DNA of 64,000 nucleotides, taken from positions 158,054,053 through 158,118,052 of the forward strand of contig NC_134700.1 in NCBI RefSeq assembly GCF_043290135.1, in the 5' to 3' direction. The position numbers and the translations under genes were made by a program. Source of the stretch: Rhipicephalus microplus. Lineage: Eukaryota > Arthropoda > Arachnida > Ixodida > Ixodidae. The notes under the pieces were generated by a model. That model ran no database searches and had not been told where the DNA came from. It saw nothing but the letters and a program-made list of their open reading frames with translations. Below, piece by piece: positions 55,126-64,000 of the stretch. How positions within the stretch are numbered: position 1 is the first letter of the stretch; every line of letters begins with the position of its first letter.

Positions 55126-58047
55126 CCAAATTTCACCTTTTCTGTTTTTTGTTGCTTTATCATCTTTATACATTATATTTTGACATCTGAAAATATCACA
55201 GCGAAATAAGCATCAGAAGTCAGTGAAAAACGCGTCTGAGTGAGCGGCAGTGACGCGCGGCATCACGAAATTTACACAAAACGGGCTGCTGTTCGCGTGC
55301 TCGCGGGGCCGCGAAGAGAGCTGTCCGCCATATTGCGGCCGCTGGCTCGTGTAGAGTTGTCCTTACTCTCCACGATCCCGGTTCTTGAAGTCTCGTACGT
55401 TCACGAAAAATCTAAAAAAAAAGCAACAAAAACAGTCTTTTCCCGCCGTTTCAAACCGCGCGCCACTAACGCAGGGCCGCCATTGGCTGACAGCACCCGT
55501 GTTTTCTTGCCGTAGTTCGCTTCACTGTTTTCCGGAGTTATTTTTCGCTGTTTTCGTGCGATGGCAAGCCCGAAAAAGGCCGTTGCCGACCATCGGAAAT
55601 ACAGAAGTAAGAACAAGTTCAGAGGGAAGCGGCGGAGGACGTACAAGAAAGCCACCGCCAACGAAAATGTCCGCGACGGGCCAGCGGCCGGTAGGCCTAA
55701 CATCGACCACGGCAACGTCGACCATGGCAACTGCGACGACGAGATCAACGCTGCAGTGAATTTTGTGAGTGCATCGCAGAAAAAGATCGCGTTATTCGAA
55801 AACGACGTCAGGCCGAATGCCGATCGTGCCGAAAGCGTAGTGCTGTGCGAGTTGGGTGCATTGACGGCCGTCGTCGCAGGCGCGGCATGCCCCGTTTGTC
55901 ACGAGAGTAAACTCGCAGTTCGGGCACCGAATAAAAAGCGGAAAGGCCTTTCGGCGTTTCTGGAGCTACACTGCGAGAATGCGGAGTGCTCGGAGAGCAT
56001 CCTTTCGTCCGCGTACTCGTCGAAGCGGGTCGCGTCAGATGGCGGCCGCGGTGCAAGCAGAAGCTACGACAGCGGGAGTTCGCGTGACGCCTTTGCCGTG
56101 AACCTGAAAGTGGTGCTTGCAGCGCGTGCCGTCGGTATCGGGCATGAGCAACTTTCACGATTTTGTGCAGTAGTTGGATTGCCAAACCCTATGCACCATA
56201 AGACCTTCCATGCTATCGGCAAAAAGATTCACAGTGCGGCAGTGAAGGCTGTCTGTGAAAACATGCAAAGGGCACGCAGCGTCACCAAAGAGGTGGCTGG
56301 TAACAGTGACGTGCCAGTCATGTTTGACGGCACATGGCAAAAAAGAGGCCACAAAAGCCACAATGGTGTGGGAACTGTAGTGTCCTTGGACACTGGTTTG
56401 TGCCTGGACTATGAAGTGCTTTCCAACTTCTGCCTGGCGTGCAGTTTGCATAACGACATGGGAGGCGATGAAGAAACATAGCAGGCGTTTCATCATCCCG
56501 TTTGTGAGAAGAATTGCGACTGTTCTTCGCATGCCATGGAGGCCGAAGCTGCAGTGCGCATTTGGCAGAGGACTGTGGACTATGAGACACCCCTGCGGTT
56601 CACCATCTTCCTAAGCGATGGAGACAGCAAGGCCTACAACGGGGTCTGTGATGCCAACGTGTACCCTGACACTCCAATTGAAAAAGAGGAGTGCACCAAC
56701 CACGTGGCGAAACGTCTGGGCACCGGCCTGCGGAAGCTGCCAACGCCACTTCCACGAGGGGAGAAGCTGAAGGAGACCACCATCCAGAAGCTTCAAACTT
56801 ACTTTCAGGTGGCCATTGTGAACAATCGGGGAAATGTCCACAAGATGTACACTGCCATATGGGCCTCATGTTTGCACTCGTGCTCAACAGACGGTGCTGG
56901 AAGTCACAAGTTCTGTCCTGCAGGCCCAGACTCGTGGTGCAAGCACCGACGTGCTGAGGCGCAGGGCCAGCCTGCACCGTGCCACACCCCCCTCCTGACC
57001 AAGGCCCAGGGTTTGGCAGTCCTCCCAATCTACAAGCGTCTCACAGATGCGAAGCTGCTTGCCCGGTGCCTCCACGGCAAGACACAGAACGCGGCCGAGT
57101 CCCTGAACAGCAAAAATGGCTGCTGTGTCCAAAGACCCGGTTTGCTTCCCGGACTGCTGTGGAAACAGCCACAGCCATTGCAGTCCTGTGGTTCAACCGG
57201 GGCCACGCGAGCTTTGAAAAGGTGCTGGAAGAGCTTGGGGTGCTTCCTTCGGAGGCCCTGGTTACCCTCAGCGACCGCCGAGACAGCATGCGCATGCACA
57301 AGATGAATGTGCGTCAGACCGCTGAGGCGAGGGCACACCGTCGCAGTGCAGCCAAGAGGGCCCGGGTGGAAGAGTCCTGCCGCACCAGCCGGGAAGGGAA
57401 AACCTACGGTGCTGGAGAGTTTTAGACAACTGATATTCCCTCTGGACATGTGTGTATGTGTTCAGCACAAGTTTCGTGCTACTGCGTTTTTCATTTTTGT
57501 AAATACAGACTTTCAAACTTTCAAACGCGTTTTTCTCATTTCGCAATTTTGGCCAATTTGCATTTTTTGCGGGAAGTGTTTCGGGCACTTAGAATGGTCA
57601 TACGACGACGAAATTTGGCACACACATTGAGGAGAGTGCGTAGGGTGCCGATATCGACTTGAATCAGCACAACCTATCAGCTGTAAATATCTATTAATAA
57701 ATTTAATGGTGGTCGAGTGGAAAAAAAAGGGTACTTTGCTACACAGATGTTTTTTTCATAGTTTCAAAGTTGGAGCACAATTTCTAGCTAGATATCGGCA
57801 CTCTATGGCTAATAGGGAGCAAAAGGAGCCATTGAACAACTCTCTGCATGAACATTTAGTATGCGCGAAAGTTCCCGGAAAACTTATCAAGTTTCACCAT
57901 TACTTGAAACACAACTCCCAAACTATTGCACTTATGTAAAAACTGATTACAGATTTGGAATCAGGAGGAAAAACTGCATCAGTGGTCCAATTTCTGAAGC
58001 TCTAAGTTGAATAACAAAAAAAAAGTGCTTTCGAGGAGCGTCTCCCC
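55092..58047 (+). mobile_element. TTAA-flanked DNA transposon, Kolobok-like or Mutator-domain
   Basis: A 2.96-kb element bounded by TTAA on both sides, with terminal inverted repeats starting GGGGAGACGC. The single gene at 55561-57425 encodes a transposase of the Mutator-like domain type found in animals. TTAA sites are known for Kolobok and piggyBac elements; the protein is not piggyBac, so Kolobok-like is the better guess. Confidence 0.75.
55561..57425 (+). pseudogene. Mutator-domain/Kolobok-like transposase, broken
   Basis: ATG 55561 opens a basic N-terminus (KYRSKNKFRGKRRRTYKK), then a CPVCHESK...CENAEC zinc-binding pair, the core VPVMFDGTWQKRGHKSHNGV with LDTGLCLDYEVLSNFC, a Cys cluster (CEKNCDCSSHAM), FLSDGDSKAYN, and later KTQNAAESLNS and SFEKVLEELG. 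These supply likely acidic catalytic residues (FDGTW, SDGDS, and E in AAESLN). Lesions: an in-frame TAG at 56479-56481 and a frameshift near 57112-57118 (NSK before WLLCPKTRF). The end is rich in basic residues. This would catalyse transposition of the element around it if intact. Confidence 0.8.
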
Positions 58048-58051
58048 TTAA
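58010..58051 (-). repeat. Right terminal inverted repeat of DNA transposon, with TTAA site
   Basis: GCGTCTCCCC at 58038-58047 then TTAA 58048-58051, the inverse of the left end. Confidence 0.85.
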
Positions 58052-58072
58052 CTTGAACTCCTCATTGTATAT

Positions 58073-58316
58073 GCCCTGCCGCAGTGGTCTAGTGCCTAAG
58101 GTACTACTCGTCTGCTGACCTGCAGGTCGCGGGATCGAATCCCGACTGTGGCGGCTGCGTTTCCGATGGAGGCGGAAATGTTGTAGGCCCGTGTGCTCAG
58201 ATTTTGGCGCACGTTACAAAGAACCCCAGGTGGTCAAAACTTCCGGAACCCTCCACTACGGCTTCTCTCATAATCATATAGTGGTTTTGGGACATTAAAC
58301 CCCACAAATCAATCAA
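58073..58316 (+). mobile_element. Ruka-like tRNA-derived SINE, full length
   Basis: tRNA-like head with A-box TGGTCTAGTGCC and B-box GGATCGAATCC, body with GATGGAGGCGGAAATG and CCCCAGGTGGTC, tail ending in TTAAACCCCACAAATC. The flanks AACTCCTCATTGTATATG and AACTCCTGACTGTATCTG look like a diverged target-site duplication. It lies about 25 bp beyond the end of the DNA transposon. Confidence 0.92.
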
Positions 58317-58417
58317 CTCCTGACTGTATCTGCTCCCACCTGATAGAAATTTTTTTATATATGTATATATGAAAAAATATGGGAAGGGTAGGCTACGTTA
58401 GAGCCGGCTTTGCTTGT

Positions 58418-58506
58418 GTCGCAGAAGATGCAATGTGTTGGTTGGGAGTGAGAAATTGGTGTTGTCCAGGAGTGAAAAAACTCAATGGATGTAAAGATCA
58501 GGGTCT
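58418..58506 (-). mobile_element. Second copy of the repeat at 48411-48565, head missing
   Basis: Shares GCAATGTGTTGGTTG, TTGGTGTTGTCCA and CTCAATGGATGTAAAGATCA with 48411-48503. The tRNA-like head is absent. Confidence 0.6.
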
Positions 58507-58519
58507 CGTCGTACCAATC

Positions 58520-59780
58520 ACTGTCATGTATTTTTACTCTATAGGCTATAACTCAAGAGTAGTTAATGTGTATAAATATTAATTTGTTGTTTGTACAATA
58601 GCTGAATGGAATGGCCTTAGTCCGGAAGTGATCAGTGGCATTGACAGCTTGGCTACTTTGGATCAAAATTTAGAGTTGTATGTTTCGTGACTTATTTTTT
58701 TGTGAGTGTATTTTTCGTGCATGATAATTACTATTGCTTCAGCCTGTGGAGAATTGTATTTCACTTTATTGTATGCTCAAATCCAACCCTGTAACAGCTC
58801 GTATGGGCTTACAGTATTCAAAATAAGTCAATGAATAAATAAATGAATAAATAAAGGGGGGAAAGAGCATTTTGAGCTTTGCATTATAGCTGAATTTGCA
58901 TCTATGCAGCTTAGTACTATTACTTAAAGAGCCCCTAAACCACATTGAGTTTAAAGGCGAGACAGTAGTATCTTTCTCGCCTTCACTACCCTTCCTAAAA
59001 GTGCTAGCTCCTCCTCGCCACTTATTTCTTCATAAAATATGCGTTATGTCAGCGCCAAGTGTTGAAGTAGTCAGGATTTTGTGCTTTTTGTCTACACAAT
59101 ATCTCTGCTTGCGCAGTCATGAATGCAGAAAACGAAGTGAAATCAGTTTATCGTGCACAATAGTAGTGCGATACAAGGCAGAACAGGCATGAGACCACTT
59201 CATATGGCAAAGCAGGGTAGGCGATCATTTGCAACAGATATCTCTCGTACATTGACCAATTAAGAGCTTATCTCATTCTGACATCACATGAACACTGCTG
59301 GCGTCACGAATTGGGCCGCTAAAACTGGAGGCATAAGGAGAGAATAACACTCACTTTCTATGTATATTCAGAGGTGGTTTATGGGCCCTTTAAGCACCAA
59401 ATTTTTTATTGCTTTGTTGCCGGATATCAGGGAAGTAGAGGTGTATGGTGCAAATGACTTTATTTTGACAAGTTGTTAAGAGCATAATATATATTGTCTG
59501 CATTTAATAGCCATTGCAATGACGACCATTAGTGTTTTTTGATTCTTTTTTGCCCATTTTTGTTTCATTTTTTTTTACCATGGAAGTCAAATGAAGTTCT
59601 CGGCACATCTACAGGGTAAATAAGGAGGCCTTTTTTGTGCCAGTGCTTTGCAATAAGCAAGGAGAAAAAAAAACATGCCACTGGAGTACTGACTACACTG
59701 AACTCTCACTTAAGTGAACTTGAAGGCACCCTAGGAAATTGTTCACTGAACTGAAACCTCGCTGAATTGAATATTCATTA
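58520..59780. other. No gene recognised
   Basis: AT-rich spacer with short frames only; nothing supported as coding or RNA. Confidence 0.45.
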
Positions 59781-59789
59781 TTACTCGCA

Positions 59790-59984
59790 ATGCCCACGAA
59801 CTATAGGTGGCGCGCTGTACGATTCAAAATGGCACCCAGAGGAGTGTCAACCCATTTATGGTATACTGGAATGGGGCAGCATGCCGTCTGGCGCCCCAGA
59901 CGTGGCTCTTTTTGCGATGATGGCCAGCGCCGCCGGAGCACAGCGTACTACTGTGTGGCCACCTGTCGGCACCCTCTGAAGTAA
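59790..59984 (+). repeat. Relic repeat, plus-strand copy of a pair
   Basis: WYTGMGQHAVWR-type frame and DNA words (TGGTATACTGGAATGGGGC, GATGATGGCC) match the reverse complement of about 60480-60625. It may be an eroded coding element of unknown family. Confidence 0.35.
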
Positions 59985-60469
59985 TCTATGAGCAGTTTAG
60001 ATACAAAGCCTTCAAGAAGATCCGTACTTGTAGTTGCCGTGCTGGTAGAAAAATGTATAAAAAAAGTAAAGCTGTACGTCCTTGAGTGTCATTTTTATTT
60101 AACAGCGCGGCTGCTTACTCTCCTGGCTCATGCAGCTTAAGTGGTGGTCGTGGAACTCGCCTGCTGATAACGTTATCTTTCAGGGCCCCTTCGTTTGTTT
60201 CGTTGCGTGACTTCAAGTTAGTGTGATAGCTAGGCAGGGGTACATATGAATCAAATGAATAGTGATGTGCTTTTTTATTATTTCTTCAGTTAAAAACCAG
60301 TTAAAACTGTAAGCTAGCAGACGATCTGGGTCTCTGTTCTGCGATAGGAATTGTGCAAGCTTGACTACGCAGAAGCAGCATTATTTATCGCATTATTGCT
60401 TTCATATGTGTTAGATGTGTTTTAATCTTATAGATACTTTTTAATTTCAATCGTATTATGTGACTATTT

Positions 60470-60640
60470 TACTCAAAATCTGGAGAAAGGTCGGCAATCC
60501 AAATTTGAATTACGCACGCTGGGCACACCGTTCGATGGTGGTGCCCTGCTGGTGGCATCATCATAAAAGTGACCACCACTGTCCCATTGGTTTGCCCTGA
60601 AGAGGGCACACAGCCCCGCTCCAGTACACCATAACCCATT
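60470..60640 (-). repeat. Relic repeat, minus-strand copy of a pair
   Basis: Inverted partner of 59790-59984. The minus strand reads TGGTGTACTGGAGCGGGGC and TATGATGATGCCACC. It is the more GC-rich and longer copy. Confidence 0.35.
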
Positions 60641-61214
60641 TGCTGGAACAAGAATCGATAGTATGTGCGAACGTACGGACCGTGTCACTTCCACCGGATA
60701 ATGTTATAAGCTGCACTGGGGGGGAGGGGGACGTATGAGACCAAAATACTTTTTGAAACAATGGAAGCTCGCCACCTGATTATTTGCCGCAGCGTGAAAG
60801 GTTAAATTTTAGCTTTGTTACCGTGCATGAACGACACTTTGCAAAATCGTGTGCGTGCTACAGAAAACGGCATGAACTAGAATTGATGTATGAACTGAAG
60901 GGCAGTCTGAGATATGTACTGAGACTGCCTGACGGATTTGCTGCTGTAGGAGGCCACTAGCGAGTAGTGCAATCGCAGCGGCACGGGACCGAACATTTAA
61001 TGCGGTGATGGTTTGCAAACATATTATGCCGTTGTCCTTACTTACAGTCGGGAACATGGAGTTGCTTTTTCATCGAACACAAGCATATAACATTCCATTA
61101 AGTAGCACTGGTGTCACAGCCATGCTCAGACTAAAGCCTTGCGCAGTTAGTTCACTGCACTTGTATATTGCATTTTTCAACAGTGCGATTGAAACAAGAT
61201 TATAGAAAAGAGTA

Positions 61215-61454
61215 ATTGATTGATATGCGGGGTATAATGTCCCAAAACTACCATATGATTATGAAAATCGCCGTAGTGGAGGGCTTCGGAAATTTCGACC
61301 ACCTGGGTTTCTTTAACATGCACCCAAATCTGAGCACACGAGCCTACAGCGTTTCCGCCTCCATAGGAAGTGCAGCCGCCGCAGATGGGATTCGATCCTG
61401 CGACCTGCGGGTCAGCAGCGGAGTGCCTCAGCCACTAGACTACCGCGGCGGGGC
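61215..61454 (-). mobile_element. Ruka-like tRNA-derived SINE, full length
   Basis: Complete body and tRNA-like head on the minus strand. It is flanked by 14-bp target-site duplications at 61201-61214 and 61455-61468 (TATAGAAAAGAGTA and TATAGAGAAGAGTA) that differ at one base, which fixes both ends. Confidence 0.93.
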
Positions 61455-61469
61455 TATAGAGAAGAGTAC

Positions 61470-63300
61470 ACATGTTTTTGCAACATTGCAGTTCCGAAAT
61501 TCATCGAACAATGCCGTTTGGAAAGTATTCTTGAAGTACAGGAAAAGTTGGAAGAGAGGTATGGATTATAGTGGTAGCTGCACATTTCAACGCTCTAACC
61601 ATTTCGCTTTGCTGGTCGTTCTTGATCGTGTTGGCAGCATGCGGCGCTCCATAATATTCACAGTAATCGTGCCACGTGCAATGCACAAGAGAAACTATAC
61701 TTTTATTTTAACCTCTTTGAAGGATCTGTTACTTATGATAAGTTACTTATGAGCGTGAAAAAAACATTAATGCACGAGGGGAGGTGAAGTGCAGTCCACT
61801 CGCTGCGAGTTTGCAGCTGATCGTTCGCCATTGTTTCTCTAGGTACGTTGACAACCTTCTATGCCAAGTGAAAAATCCTCATGGTCAAGATAATTTCTTT
61901 CAACATTACTGCTGAAAGCAATCTGAGGCATTCCCTCCACCGAACGACTTCGATAACGTCGACATTTATTTGGGCGCGGATAACTTTTGGCTCTGAAACC
62001 CGCCAACAAGAGAATTGCTTGCATTGTGCTGCCATCTATCAACTGACGTACAAAAACAAGCGGTGCAGCGTTGGCCAAGTATTCAAAGAGCAAATCGCAA
62101 GCCTGCACGACTTTCCACGTGTCATGAATATTATGGGATTCATGCACTGCAAGAACATTGACTAATGCTACACGCCCGTAAAACATGCTGAATTTCAAAA
62201 TCAAAGGTCAGACGATAGCATTTAAGTAACCTACTTGGCTACAGAAAACTTTGCGAAGCTTATATTTCTGCGTTGTGGGCTATAATCAAAAGCACTTGTT
62301 GCCACGTATTTTCATGAAAACTTCGCGTCTCGTTATAATGAATCACATTTATCGTGTAAGAAATGGTCTGGTTTATTCCAGCCTATTCACTTATGCACGA
62401 AGCATGCAATTTGATTAGCATTAGTTTCTTGCTAACACGTTAACACTGAGGCTAGCACAGCCGAACAAGGGAGCGTCTGCCTACTGACCATCTTTGAGAG
62501 GACACTTCTGAATTCCGCATGGCGGCGCGACATTCTATGGGCAATGCGAGTATGGAACAGAATGTAATCAAAAAGTTCTGGATGGACAAAGCTGTCCAGA
62601 ATGTGTGTATTTCCCAGAACTGCCTCTGGCACATCTAGTTCCTGTGACTTGGAAGTTCAGAACTTGCTAATATATCTTAACATTTCTAGAGATTGAAGGA
62701 TTTTGAGCATGATTCATAGAGTCAACCTCTTCTGTTTGTTGAACTCGTACAAAGGTGGGTGCATAATTTACGAACAGCGCTGTTGGTACCTCAAACGAAG
62801 ATGGCTGAACGGTACCGAGAATACAAAAAAAAAGAGAACTCGCATTCGTCAGTGGCATAGCCGAAGCGTGCCAGTGCACTCATAGGCAATGCCATTGCTG
62901 CAGAGCGCAAGCTTCATTGAATGGATTTTAAGCGCGAGCCCGGATCTACGGATGAAGTTTGTTTTGCATGGAATGCATAGGAAACCCATCAAAGATTATC
63001 TAAAAGTTAGTTAAACTGGTTATCAAAACTCTCAGATGGGCAAGCTAGTTTCAGGTATTTATTGAGTTTGAGAACATCCTAGAACATTTTTACAGTCGCA
63101 ATGCTTCAATTGCAGCGTTGCGGAGCAACTGCTGGATGTGAGCAGTAAAAATCTGTTTACATTTGGCATTTCTGCTTTGTATTCTGCAGTGTCTCGTTTC
63201 CGTTTAGAGCTATTAGAGCAATATTTTATGATAACTCGTTTTAGACAGAGTGCTTACTAATTGGGTGTGGGATTAATTTTGGATCATTTGTTTTTTTTTT
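61470..63300. other. No gene recognised; upstream intron of TRAPPC2L
   Basis: The short first exon of TRAPPC2L (about ten codons in vertebrates) should lie upstream of 63307 but was not found. Other short frames show no domain. Confidence 0.4.
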
Positions 63301-63306
63301 TTGCAG

Positions 63307-63719
63307 AATTCTCCATTGTTTGTAAAGACTGTGACACCATGTAATGAGCTCAAATTTTTGTATACTATACACACGTCACTGGATGTTGTCGAAGAAAAAA
63401 TATCACCTGGGAACAAGAGCTCTGGAGATGTCCGAGAGCTGTACTTAGGATTACTGTATCCCACAGAGGACTATAAAGTTTATGGATATGTGACGAACAC
63501 TAAAACCAAGTTCATAGTAATTGTGGAAACCTCACGTACAACTCTCCGGGACAATGAAATCCGGCAGGTGAGTATGGATCTGCATTGTCATTTTCAGTAA
63601 AAATGTGGAGCATGTCTATATGAAATGCAATTGTTACAGATGTTTCACAAACTTCATGCTTCATACTGTGACGTTGTTTGCAATCCCTTCTATGTCCCTG
63701 GTGGCCAGATACTGTCCAG
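63307..63719 (+). CDS. TRAPPC2L: Trafficking protein particle complex subunit 2-like, internal exons
   Basis: Longin-fold subunit of the TRAPP tethering complexes in ER-Golgi and Golgi transport. Exon 63307-63567 (87 codons, phase 0) encodes [27 protein letters not shown] and [20 protein letters not shown], then TLRDNEIRQ. Exon 63640-63719 encodes [19 protein letters not shown] and ends in codon phase 2. Both exons have canonical TTGCAG/TTACAG acceptors and GTGAGT/GTCAGT donors. The order and exon break match vertebrate TRAPPC2L, as I recall it. The first exon is not identified. The last exon is either a short one at 63912 (ends TAA 63957-63959, but unlike the conserved AFDN...C-terminus) or lies beyond the window. 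Confidence 0.92.
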
Positions 63720-64000
63720 GTCAGTTTTATCAATTATTTCTTTGGTAAGGTTATGAATTAACATTATTGCATTAATAACATGAGTGAATTTTAATGCATT
63801 AATATTGAAAATTAGTGTTTGATGAAATGAATGGCAAATGGGACTGAATGCATCCAAAACCCTTTTCATGCGCATGACACGTAAAAAAGACCCCCTATCT
63901 TTTCCTTGCAGTATTAAAGGCGCCCTGCTAACTGAAGCAAAAGATGTTAAATATCAATAAATATCTAGGTATTCGCCTTGCACACGACATGAACTGCTCA

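Noticed and set aside
55401..56590. Long minus-strand frames over the TTAA transposon
   Set aside because: They mirror the GC-rich transposase gene on the plus strand and show no domain.
61216..61752. 178-codon plus-strand frame
   Set aside because: Its first half is the antisense of a Ruka-like SINE and the rest has no domain.

Overview
This is a eukaryotic, intron-rich and repeat-rich window, most likely from a hard tick. The main pointer is a set of tRNA-derived SINE copies that resemble the tick Ruka family. Their bodies share the tail motif GTTAAACCCCACA, and full copies carry Pol III A/B-box heads. The host-type genes are PWP1, ANKS6 and TRAPPC2L, all in clear metazoan form.

Layout. 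1-660: decayed 3' end of a non-LTR retrotransposon (LINE). 2646-5793 (minus): broken P-element/THAP9-like transposase gene. 6567-8285: 5'-truncated LINE of the same family as the first. 10532-20116 (plus): intron-rich P-element/THAP9-like gene whose ten proposed exons join into one open frame of about 954 codons; its introns hold SINEs and microsatellites. 20487-21551: decayed CR1-like LINE tail. 23355-27054 (plus): third P-element/THAP9-like locus, open except for one in-frame stop. 28987-30384 (plus): intronless PWP1. 30579-44960 (minus): ANKS6, ankyrin repeats plus a C-terminal SAM domain, convergent with PWP1. 49137-54946: near full-length I-like LINE with a perfect 15-bp target-site duplication. 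55092-58047: Kolobok-like/Mutator-domain DNA transposon between TTAA sites. 63307-end: internal exons of TRAPPC2L.

The most unusual content is three P-element-like THAP/DDE loci within 25 kb, built in three different ways. Two are compact and broken. One is intron-rich and apparently intact, with a GC-AG intron and a 60-nt in-frame intron, and it is flanked by a perfect 25-bp inverted repeat. The second highlight is a perfect 24-bp-arm hairpin covering the 5' splice site of a 120-nt in-frame intron of ANKS6. Retaining that intron would leave the reading frame open.

Splice sites, phases and lesions were read by eye. Family names come from recognising motifs, not from a database search.
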